This document shows, piece after piece, positions 1-9,845 of a DNA stretch of 64,000 nt. This DNA is from Haemonchus contortus (Eukaryota; Nematoda; Chromadorea; Rhabditida; Trichostrongylidae), in contig LS997563.1 of NCBI GenBank assembly GCA_000469685.2, positions 29,529,897 to 29,593,896 of the forward strand, given 5' to 3'. Position 1 is the stretch's first letter, and every line of letters starts with the position of its first letter. The translations under genes and the position numbers were made by a program. The notes beneath the pieces were generated by a model. It saw only the letters and a program-made list of their open reading frames with translations. It had not been told where the DNA came from and searched no databases.

Positions 1-281
1 ACCACTCACCATGAAAGTGATAAAGCAGAAGTTGCAACAGAGAAAACAACTTCAAGTAAAAAGAACCAGACATACGACACGGCAGTATGGAGCAACACAC
101 CAGCACAAACCCATGGAGGTTTGAAATTTCAGGTATTCAAAAAAATGGCGGTTCCCTAGTTATAATACTAACTGAGCTTTGTTTCCCATAAATGGAAACG
201 GGAATCAAGAGCCTTACCCTTTGTGGTCACATTCGACAGAAGAAGAAGGAGCAACTCCGTGAACAAGTAATAATCAATTGA
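1..281 (+). CDS. Possible 3'-terminal exons of a gene entering from the left edge
   Basis: Positions 1-132 are open in frame 1 and end at a clean donor (CAG then gtattc). An acceptor (cattcgacag) at 239 allows a phase-0 join to 240-281, which encodes a short Lys/Glu-rich end (KKKEQLREQ...) and a TGA stop. The peptide is hydrophilic, with His, Lys, Thr and Ser rich segments and no domain I recognise. The start lies outside the window. The main support is that donor, acceptor, phase and stop agree; a non-coding origin is still possible because the open stretch is short. Confidence 0.35.
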
Positions 282-2619
282 GAAAGTTCCACTTGGACAG
301 GCGCGACACCCATCACCCACGAAACATGCACTCCGATGGCACTATGAGGTTATCGGCGGTTGATTCCGCCTATTTCCGTTCTGCGATAGCAAAATCGTCC
401 GATCAGTGGTTTTTTCATTATCGCAATTGAGAGAGCAATATGGCCGAATGATTCGGAGAGAAGGGCAACAGCGACGGAGCAGTTCGAGGCCGTAGCGATC
501 AAATTCCATACGAAGATAGAAAACGAAAAATGAAAACAATGTCGAAGGGCCATCATTTTCGAAATTCCATGAAAACTGGAAAAAAATAGATTGATTTCGA
601 AAAGTTAGTCATCGCTGCCAGAAACTAGTTCTGTAATAACTATTCAAATGGAATGCGACTATCGAAGAGCAAAAAAGTAGATGGAACTGATGTCTGTGTC
701 AGAAACTATTAATAAATTCTAGACAGCCTTATTGCTTATGGTAGGGTGCTTCAAAATGAAAATCTCCTAAGAAAACTACTCGAGGAAGCAAAAGAAGAAT
801 TGTAAGAACAATGTGGAGGTACCAAAAAGCTAACAGAATCCTCATGAAGCCCGGTGTTTACTACTAGTTGTAGCAGCATGGCTTCTTCAAGTAACAGGAA
901 TTGCCTTGACGAAGCTGAGCATGGGAAGGATAACTTCAATGGGAGGGGACAGAGGGCTGTCTATGGTAGTCTCGATATGAAAGTTCACAACTGCCCAATG
1001 AGGTTTACAAGTAACGATAAATTGGAGAGGGGTGTAGCAGGTTAAATCTAAGGGATGCCAGGGTGAACCTGCACTTGGGGACCGGAATCAGGCCTCCCAA
1101 AAGGAGTGTAAAGAGGGGGGGGGGGAAGAGGGGGTTTAGAACCACTTCTTCAGCCGATCCATCCTATTCCGGCATCGGAGAGGCCGGCTTGCCTCTTACA
1201 CGGGACGATTTTCAATAGATAACCTGTTGGAACGTTAGTTTGAAGAGGCTGGAGAAAATCCTTCTGACATATTCTAACAAAAAGACTGCCGAATCAACGC
1301 TACTGTCCTCAGAATGGATACGGTTACTGAATGAATTTACAAATCGAATTAGCAGTTCATTTCTATGGAACTGATCGATTTGCGCCGGCGAAAGCATCTT
1401 TCCGAAAGGATACAAATTATCAGATGAAATCTAACAATCATTCCGCCCTCCCCCCCCCCCCCCCTGCTTCTGGAACTGAAGACATTCACTGGGCACGGAT
1501 TTGCATGCAAACAAACGATCTGAGCGAACAAAAACAAAAAAGAATGCGATGAACTTTGAGGAGACGCGCTGCAACGGTGTGTACGACGAAAACATTTGCT
1601 CACTGCCATCGTGGCTTGGCTGGCTGTCTGTCATCACACAAAAATGCAAGGTAACCTCGTTGTTTGTAGACTTGCACCGCTGTGTAGACGTTTTCTCGTC
1701 CTTTATTGTTGCCATATAATCGACCATAGACCTATAATGCCCTCAATAGACGACTGACTTTCGATAAATAGACTGCTGAGATTCAGTAACGTTGAATTCA
1801 CTTACCGTTTGTGCACCTAAAGGTTTAGCCTTACGATAAAGTGCTTTTCAAGTTTTTAGTCTGGGACAAACCGCTACCCTAGAAGGATAGTACAGGGGCT
1901 TGCCGAGTTGAAAAACCGCTTAGATAACGCACAATAGGGGTCTAAAGATTGGCAACTTCGGCAACCAGACCCAGAAACGGCCGTGTTTTAACGACCTTGT
2001 GGAGGCCGCACTGTTCACACTGGAGCACATATGTGGACGAGGCAACAGTTGACCCAATCCGGTCTCCTCATCAGGCAACTCAATGATATTGTAGCCGACC
2101 AGTTGGTGCTTTCATACTTCGACTTGCGCGCCGGCTCGCAGCTGGAGACGGCTGTACATTTAGGAAGCGATGTGCGAGCGGCCATGCGACGGCGGCCCTA
2201 TATAAGCGTGTGACAGCAGCGGGTACCGATCGATACCGCAAATCGAGGATGGCGGTCCGACCTGACCGTCGCCAACTGCGAGCCGGCGCGCAATCGAAGT
2301 ATGAAAGCAGCCAGTTGCGCTACCGTCCACGACTGAAATCTCGTTCATACACTATTTTCGTCACCTTAATCTCTCACAATCCCAACTGGATGAATTCTGA
2401 AATTCCCTTCATTTCGTGAATCTGAGGGGTTCTTCACGATTATAGCGAAAGTAGCCGTCTTCAACTAATATCAAGCTGTTTTCTACCTTGATGAAAAAAA
2501 CTGACCTGACCTTGTTAGTTGTCCTGCGATGAATTCATGCATTCACTGGATTGGTTGATGTTGGATTCACAAAGTGCATAAATGTGAGTGTTTTGGTAAA
2601 TGCTGGTAACATATTTTTA
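282..2619. other. Intergenic stretch, no supported gene
   Basis: Only short unsupported open frames occur here, and overlapping ones at 1331-1727 run on both strands. The stretch holds a G run of 11 (1115-1125) and a C run of 15 (1450-1464). No transposon ends, tRNA or recognisable exon chain were seen. Confidence 0.5.
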
Positions 2620-3659
2620 TTAGGTTGATGCATAATTATTACGGAATTTTTTGCGGCTTCTTTTCTCGATAAAATTTGAATATTGAGTTCGGGTTTTTCT
2701 AGAAATGATCTGCTTGATTTCCTCAACAAAATCGTACTTAGAAAACCATCCGCATATTCGTGAAATTGGGCTTCCCCCCCCCCCCCTTCCCTACTTCGAT
2801 CATGGTTGGAAGGTGGCAGAGTCATTTCGCGATCTCAGTAACTTTTCGGCGATGAAACAATCAGCCAAAGCCAACAAAGAAATGGAATCCGCTCCTAAAT
2901 CTGCCGTATTCACCAGCAGGAACTTCGGTGAATCGGTGAATTATATACTCAACCGTTCGCTGAAAAAAAATGGCCAGGTAACAGAATTCCCGTCGACTTG
3001 GATGACTTGATGGCCGACGTCAAGGCGTCGATCGCCCCCAAGGATCAAAACTTCTTTTTTGGAATCCGACTATTTAGCCAGTGGGAAGCAGTGCTTGGAC
3101 TAGACGACGGATAAATTCCGGAAAAATTATTTGAACATGTTTCTGTTCAGTATTTTTATCGTTTCGTTAAATAAAATTTGGGTACTATTCTACTATTACA
3201 CCCCCAAAAACTCAAAATTTTAATATTCGATGAAACTTCGCCTATAGGGGTAATCCGATGCCCTGATAACGAATATGCCCTTCACTTTTGGCGCTGGCGC
3301 CATTTGGCGCCAATTGGCACCAATTTGGCGCCAAGGGTGTTTTCACCAAACTTGCTGAAAACTTGCGTTCAGGGGTTATTTGAGGTCCTGATAACGAATA
3401 TAACATTCATTTTTGGCGCTGGCGCCATTTGGCTCCAATTGGCGCCAAATTAGCGCCAATTGGAGCCAAATGGCGCCAGCGCCAAAAATGAAGGTCATAT
3501 TCGTTATCAGGGCATCGGATTACCCCTATAGGCGAAGTTTCGTCGAAAATCAAAATTTTGAGTTTTTGGGGTTGTAACGGTAGAATAGTTCTGGGGGTGT
3601 AATAGTAGAATAGTACCAAAATTTGTTTAAAGAAGTAGAATAATTATGCATCAACCTAA
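2620..3659 (+). mobile_element. Internally deleted mariner element, interrupted by a MITE
   Basis: The left end starts ttaggttgatgcataatt after a TA dinucleotide, and the right end is its inverse (aattatgcatcaacctaa). The interior keeps degenerate plus-strand pieces of a mariner transposase: an N-terminal HTH piece (HGWKVAESFRDL, about 2803-2845) joined directly to a C-terminal piece (DLMADVKASIAP, then FYRFVK and a stop at 3169-3171). The catalytic middle is absent, so it cannot encode transposase. A 437-bp element sits inside near its 3' end. Without that insert it would be about 595 bp, close to the second copy at 51315-51891. The TA on the right flank has been lost. Confidence 0.8.
3181..3617. 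mobile_element. 437-bp inverted-repeat MITE with 8-bp target duplication
   Basis: The termini are ggtactattctactattac and its inverse complement. Both are flanked by the same 8 bp, aaaatttg (3173-3180 and 3618-3625). The arms are long and nearly palindromic, and the centre is packed with GGCGCC palindromes (tggcgccaat types). An 8-bp duplication is typical of hAT-like elements, but no transposase is present, so the superfamily is inference. It is inserted in the 3' end of the mariner element. Confidence 0.85.
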
Positions 3660-6083
3660 AACATTCAAACGGCATACCGCCTGTGGGATAACTTATTAAA
3701 ACAACTAATGAAGACATAAGACAAGATTTGCAGCCCATGAGAGATTTTGTGGCACTGTAACCACACATAGTGAATTGAAAGAAGCACAGTACAATCGAAC
3801 AAAACTCTTCACGTACACGACGCAACGCAAAAGGCTTCTGGTAGGTACACAGGACGAAGGTGGGTGGTTTGGGTAGGGCGAGGGATGCATTGCACCATAA
3901 TCAGTCTTTCAAACCAGGACCCACAGCTTGAATTACTGTGTCACAAGTTCCCGAAGGCAGGCGTGGTAGTCTGATACAAGCAAGGCACAGCGCGAGGCGA
4001 AACAACTACCCTCTAGGCCGATTATAGTGGACGATTCAGTGATGGATTTGGCGAGGGGCACAGAATTAGTTCACTCAGGGGTTCGAATCACTGATGATTC
4101 CAATTCTCAAGACGATTTCAGCTTCTGCAGCTCATAGTGAGGAAAAAAATCAGGTGAAGTATAAGATTTCTATGGGGCTCCTGCTTCCGATCTTTGCACA
4201 GCTTTCGTACATAGAGGAAGAATTGCAGATCTCCTTCCCAGGGCCTTCCTGCTCGGACAATGGGAAATCATTCTATGCAGTCAGCCGCTATCTGAAAACT
4301 ACGGTCCATAACACGTGTTAATATTATGGTGGACATGGTATAAGTTTGCACACCAAACATCAGCATTGCACATGCACGTGCGGCACGCGCTCAAATGCTT
4401 TGCTTTTTCTAAACGCCTTATCACCTTCTGCGAATAATTAGAGCAAGAGAACTTATCTGTACACAGACTGGCGCTACAAGCACACCCGGCTTTCATTGTC
4501 GTGCTGTCACCATGAATTAACTTAATTTAACTTGACCATTCGATATTTAAAGTTTACGACTCGTTCCACTGGCACTTTTGGGCAGCAGGAATGGTTCTTC
4601 TAGAATATAAACCAGTACTTGATAGGTCTGTTTCACGATCTTCTGTCGTTTGTCAGCCAGCAAAACGTCACGTAGACGTGGTCAGAAGAGTGAAATGTCA
4701 CGTAGGCACGGTGAATAGATGAGAGCCTTTTCCCCGAAAATTGCGCCGCCCTCACCGCACATGATCGCGCGCAGACGCGCGTCAAGAAGGGGTACGGTAG
4801 CCGCCGCGGACCACTGCGCTTGCCGTGGGATTTTGGAGCATCGCCACCCGTTGAGTAATATGAACATTCAATATTATGAGGATGAGAAAGTCTAGAAACC
4901 GATACTCTATTCTCAATTAATATTGATTGCGACTACCAGCTTCCATTAGAACTCGGAAGCCATGAAAGTCCAATCAGAAACATTGATTTGTTGTAATGCA
5001 CGTGTTAGCGAACGGCAACCCCAAGTGGGTCCATATAATTCACCTAAAATAACGAGTTGCGTTAACTGCGCTCAGACATCTACATATTTTGCTCTTGTCG
5101 ACCCAGAACCAATAGGCCTAATAGAAGAAAAAAGTAGAACTTTTCTTCTAAATCTTACTCCTTTTTTCTATCAAATTTATCGATTCTGTGTCGCAAGAGC
5201 GATAGTCCAACCTACTGGCAACCAGTCCACATTTCTTCATTCTCCAAACACCTTTATAAATCTACAATGCGAAGTCAAACTTCTCAAAAATGCTTCGAGA
5301 AGCCGAAGGTTATGTGGCGCCTTAGCCATTCGTTCTAGATCCGCAGTTTTTGGTCTTGCACATTCACGAAACCCATTCAATTTGAAAACCTAATACTGAT
5401 CTTGGAAACAAACTGGAGGACTTTAGAAAAAATGAAGCAGTATTAGCTGTCTTTTCCTTTATTCTTCTAGCTGGTTTACAACTTACTATTAAATGAATTG
5501 ACCAACATCTTCAGTTTAATTATTGAAGGGTCACTTTCCTGCTATAATAATTATATTACTCGCCCGGAAATAGGAGATTGAATCAAGGATTTTTAGATAA
5601 AATTTTATGATGCCGAAAATACGGCAAAAATCTGAATGTAAACAAAATCTACCGGTAACTTTCATCAGAAGGTGGAACTCGTTCAAAAATGAACACCATC
5701 ACTATCACGATTCAAGAACATGACAAAAAAAGTGCACGAACCCCAACGACTATGACTGCAGAACTAGCATCTCGTTTGGTGACAGCTGTGTTGAAAACAT
5801 GTCAAAATAAACAAAAAAAAAAACGCGAAAAATGATGATGGAAAACGAGATGGATGAAGGTGAAAATGGAGAAATGAACATAGGATTTAACACCAGATGG
5901 AACCGTAAGAACTATGTAACACAATCACATGCTTGGCTTTCAGCTTAAAAGTAATGAAGACTATGAACCAGTGTGTAAGCACCTAACCAGCACATAAATA
6001 TGTGTATTGTAAAACGCAACTACACGAAAATGAAGGAAAACGTCTCATATGTATAGAGGAACCAAAGAATTCGATAAACAAGC
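3660..6083. other. Intergenic stretch, no supported gene
   Basis: The longest open frame is at 4962-5393 on the plus strand (143 codons). It has no recognisable domain and no splice context, so I do not call it. A tRNA-like box B (ggggttcgaatc) at 4079-4090 suggests an old SINE fragment. The region just downstream of the CTR gene stop at 6084 is AT-rich. Confidence 0.45.
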
Positions 6084-7542
6084 TCAACAACATGTTGCCA
6101 AATGAGAATCTACAAGCGGGGTGCCTGTGAAGAGTAAGTAACCCACAGCTTCACCGACTACAATGCTGAGAATAAGATTTCCATTATACGTCATCACAAT
6201 CAACATTAGAATGTAGGCAAGAAGTGCTTGAATGCCGTATAAAGCAGCTTGAACCAAGCGAGCACCAGAAAACACTCGTTTTGTGTAGCTTGAAAGATAA
6301 CATTGTTACAGAGATAGTTCAAAAGCACACAATATTCCACTAAGTCTTAAAATTACCTTGTCATTTGGACCATAGGAGTAAGTGGTACGGTGTCTTGGTC
6401 TCCCCCTGCGTCTGCCAGTCCTGACTGTGAGCCGGTCAAAGCAGAATTCGCATGATGATGCTGAATATTTCCAAGTTTTAGTTGATTGTTACTAGAATCG
6501 AGATTGAAAGGGAATATGGAACAGATTATGCACACGCAAAGATAAATAATGGAGCCTTCAGACGTTCAATGATCCCATTCAAGACATTTCCACGCTTTTG
6601 GCACATTCAATGATTTGCGGGTATAAAGCCATGTGAAGTCGTTGTTCCCACCAAATATCTGGTATCAATTTACGGAAAGCACGCCTACTATACATTAGTG
6701 CAATCAATTGAGACACAATTCATACGATTCGCGTATAAAATACTTCAAGCTATAAATCATCTACATTTTCAATCGCAGAGTCAGAGAACGGAAGCCCAAA
6801 CTAATGATCACTTTCAAGAATTGGATGGACGGAGTCCTAGGCTTTAACCAAGCCCGGCATTCGACTTTCATTCAGAAACGTTATAATCTGAATTATTCTC
6901 GAATGTGCATGTGCCCTATGCAACGACCCGAAATATGGTAGTCAGCCGGCGTGCAAGTCAGGGTTTTTACGCTGCCTAGAAGAGATTGGTATGCCGGAGG
7001 GATCGAAAGCATGGTTGGACTAAGCGAGTATCGACCGGATTTTCCTACACGTGTGATAATGCGCAATTTGTCACAAACCACCATCGCCCTTTCCAGAAAT
7101 TAGATATAATAATACATGAGCATAAATGATGGTGGTTAAGATTGGGAATAAAAAAATGGCCAACTACACAAATTAGTATAAAGGGTTTGCATAAAAATGA
7201 CCACCTTCACATGACGTAGAGCTAGCAATAGGCGGAATCCTTTAATCCCCTCATACAAGATACAGAGAAGAAACGAGATGAACATAGAAACAGCCATCCC
7301 TAAAAAAAATTCCTTAAAACCACAACAAAAGACTCAACCAAAACACAGTCTTTCACATCGAGCCCCCAAATGAAAACAGAAAGTCAAAATGGATGAAAAG
7401 AATCTTCCAAGCTAAACTGACCAAGTAATGTCCCGGTCCTCCAAAACGAGAACAGGATAAGTTCTTTTTCACGGAAATGTATTATCATATCCATCATACC
7501 AGTCATATTGCTGTCCATGCTGAATAGCGAGTTGGTGTCCAT
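6084..7542 (-). CDS. CTR/SLC31-family copper transporter
   Basis: High-affinity copper(I) uptake transporter of plasma or endosomal membranes, acting as a homotrimer. Exons, read on the minus strand: 7542-7422, 7299-7205, 6460-6357 and 6288-6084, giving 174 residues with consistent phases. The N-terminus is methionine-rich (MDSNMTGMMDM), as in extracellular copper-binding Mets motifs. TM1 follows FWRTGTLLG; TM2 carries the MxxxM selectivity motif (LMLIVMTYN); TM3 carries GxxxG (GEAVG). A His-rich stretch (HHHANS) opens the loop between TM1 and TM2. The C-terminus ends Cys-Cys, resembling the HCH/CC copper-binding tail of the family. An acceptor (tatttcag) ends one base before the ATG, suggesting trans-splicing. 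Alternative acceptors for exon 3 exist, but only 6460 keeps the frame. Confidence 0.85.
6835..7090 (-). repeat. Diverged tRNA-derived SINE copy inside the CTR gene intron
   Basis: Reading the minus strand from 7090, this matches the other SINE copies in order: the head (gggcgatggtgg), the middle block around ggagggatcgaaagc, the gtgcaagtcagg segment and the tail segment tctgaatgaaagtcgaatg. Box B is degraded. It lies in the intron between CTR exons 2 and 3. Confidence 0.6.
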
Positions 7543-8937
7543 GCTGAAATACGAAATCTCTGCAAAACCAAGAGTTTCTATTTGTATGAGCATCAGCAAT
7601 AAGAGCAGAACAACAACAGAACTGATAACATCGTGATAGTAATTGGGTCACGGTGGAAACCAGTTTCCCTTCGCCCTTGTCTTACCCACTACAACACTAC
7701 GTTACAGCAGATGAGGGCGACTTCTCGAGTTCCAGGGAAAAACCAGTTTCCTTATTCTACAAATAAAACTAGAAATACAAACCACGAATCCTGAAATGAG
7801 TTCGATCGATAGAAGCTTACGAGATCGAACCCACCCCATGCATGCAACATTCTAGTTTGTAAACCTTCAATAGGAAGGAAGGCCATAATTTCACAAGACA
7901 CCTGGCTTAATAAAAGTCCGAGGCCATGAGAGAAGTATCGCGACACCCCTCGTAAGCAAAAAACAAACCCTAATCGATACCACACGAGGATGGGTAGTTA
8001 TGGGCAAAACTTTGGCCTGGGACGGGAAAAGTGTGGGTACGGGTTCTGATCGAAACCGAAGTTCCCAAAATCATCAAGTGAACCCTGCCGTTGCACTCTC
8101 TTCCCGGAGTCGTATATGTCTTGAATAGAAGTCAAGGTATTTAAACCGATATCGATGCGAGTCGTGAGAGAAAAATGAAATTGAAAGTACAAGTGTTTAA
8201 ATATTGCAGTGTTATTCGGCTACATAGTGGAACAGCGCTTCTTCGCATAAAAAGGGATTTGTGTCAAGATAAAACTTGATTTCGAAGGAAACTGAAAACT
8301 GGAAACTTCTTTAGTTTACCAGGCTATCCTATATTTCATGTTCCAACATCACAAATCGCACTGGAATGCGAGAGCTCAGAGAAACATTAATGACCGACGA
8401 GCCCTTTGGAAAAAGTCATTTTAGGCAATGGTCTTGTCCCGAATACCATGTTGACTGCTGCAATAAATATGAAATGGGCATGGAATGAAAACATTGAACA
8501 GCGCTTGTTCAGAATCATTACAGACCACCCCCCCCCCCCTGGGTGTTTCCGTTGCCTCTTATTTGCTTTTTTCGCCAGCTTGCGAACGTTTTCGTCAAAA
8601 ATTCACAATATCTTCGTAATATCAATCTGACTAATCGGTTCGGAACGGCAAAAGTAGCATAGAAAATGAGAGGAAACCTAGTGATGAATTCTGATGGGCT
8701 TTGAATGCAATGGTGATTGATACAGAGACAAGAGGATGAGACAAGGTGAATGTTAGGTATATTTGGAGAACCATAAGACATCAAATGTCGACGTCCTATC
8801 TTTCGTAATATCGATCTGGGCGTTCGAAACGAGTCAGCGATTAGTAAAGGGTTTTCTCTTTCATTTCATTTCGGTTATACGACCAGTTCCGCTTTCAAGA
8901 TGGACCAGAAAATCGTGCAAATCTACCCTTCACTTTG
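7543..8937. other. Upstream/intergenic stretch, no gene seen
   Basis: No coding exon chain is visible on either strand. The stretch contains a C run of 12 (8528-8539). Two related short segments (aatatcttcgtaatatcaatctg near 8607 and ctttcgtaatatcgatctgg near 8800) suggest a small internal duplication. Confidence 0.45.
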
Positions 8938-8942
8938 GCTTC
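8938..8942. other. Target-site duplication of the BEL/Pao element (left)
   Basis: The 5 bp gcttc directly precede the left LTR and recur directly after the right LTR at 18207-18211. A 4-6 bp duplication is usual for BEL/Pao integrases. Confidence 0.9.
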
Positions 8943-9158
8943 TGTGGTGACTAGGCGGAAGGGTGGCGCCTTTGATGTAATTAGAGAGATTATTATCTCT
9001 CTGTTAAACGAACAAGTAGAAAACGGTGGTTCAGTTACAATTTATTTGAGACCAAACACAAAGACCCTGCTCAAGGGTGGCGTACAAGACAAGAGTGCGT
9101 GTTAAGCCCCGCCCCTAAGGAGCGGGGGTGACCGCGGGTTCTGGCCTATGCCAGAACA
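8943..9158 (-). repeat. BEL/Pao LTR, 3' LTR in element orientation (216 bp)
   Basis: Starts TG and ends CA. By base-by-base reading it is identical to the copy at 17991-18206. On the minus strand it carries an AATAAA signal (9041-9046 on plus) and two hairpins: GTTCTGGC/GCCAGAAC at one end and AGAGAGAT/ATCTCTCT near the other. A short polypurine run (ccggcgggag, 9159-9168 on plus) abuts it as candidate polypurine tract. Confidence 0.95.
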
Positions 9159-9259
9159 CTCCCGCCGGCCACAAAAAATTAGAATTTATTTACAAATCAT
9201 AACAACAAAAAAATTCTTCTTTTTCTTGATGTCAGCGCGTTGCCCATATCGTATCGTCC

Positions 9260-9667
9260 TCATGGTCGTCGTCTTTTGAAGCCGCCGCCGCCTTGTCCTC
9301 GGTTGGCGCACAGTAGCACATTGTGTGGTCTCCCACACGCTGCGCACTGCACACCACAGTCCTCGTCGTCATGTGCAGGCTTGAGGCAACGACCACAAAG
9401 GCCGAGCCTCGCCACCTGCATGCTCTTTGCAACCGCATCAGGAAAGCGGTTACAACGCGACGTGTTGTGTCCGTCGCGGTTATCTGCCACAGGGCAGAAA
9501 ATACAAGAAGATCGTGGTTCCGACCGCTTTAGCAGCTCGTTGACGGCTGCCTCAAGAGTGTGCAGCCGCCCAACGACGTGCTCGAGGGCCGCCATGATAG
9601 CGGCGTTGGACGGAGACGATACGGAGTCGGTTTGGTCAAGCATAGCGCTGACGTCGGATAGATCCAT
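9260..9667 (-). CDS. Small triple zinc-knuckle protein encoded downstream of env in the BEL element
   Basis: A 135-codon frame between the env stop and the 3' LTR, read in the element's sense. The N-terminal half (about residues 15-48) is a hydrophobic-heptad helix suited to oligomerisation. The C-terminal half has three Cys/His clusters: CIFC followed by HNTSRC, then CGRCLKPAHDDEDC (Cx2Cx4Hx4C), then CAACGRPHNVLLC (Cx2Cx3Hx4C). The order and spacing parallel the three knuckles of the Gag nucleocapsid in the main ORF. The tail is Gly/Arg/Lys-rich. An acceptor-like site (acaattcag) ends three bases before the ATG, and a donor-like GTAAAG occurs in the element leader at 17669-17674, so expression from a spliced subgenomic RNA is plausible. 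It probably binds RNA; its role is inferred, not known. Confidence 0.7.
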   Translation of the reverse strand: MDLSDVSAMLDQTDSVSSPSNAAIMAALEHVVGRLHTLEAAVNELLKRSEPRSSCIFCPVADNRDGHNTSRCNRFPDAVAKSMQVARLGLCGRCLKPAHDDEDCGVQCAACGRPHNVLLCANRGQGGGGFKRRRP

Positions 9668-9845
9668 GTGCTGAATTGTGGCGGTGCTGTGCTTATATAC
9701 ACTTTTTACTCAAAGGAGAACCCCGTAGGGAAAATGTAAATATACGGTGCAACATAAGTGTGTCAGAATTACCCGTAAGAAGCTTAAGGAATGCTATATA
9801 TGAAGAGAATTTCTGGCATCGGTTCGGCTTTTATCTACGGTACGA

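Noticed and set aside
1349..1727. Overlapping open frames on both strands around a poly-C run
   Set aside because: Frames differ in their peptide on each strand and are held open by the homopolymer and low stop density; no domain.
4962..5393. 143-codon plus-strand open frame
   Set aside because: No domain, no splice or start context, and composition like its surroundings. Length alone is weak evidence here.
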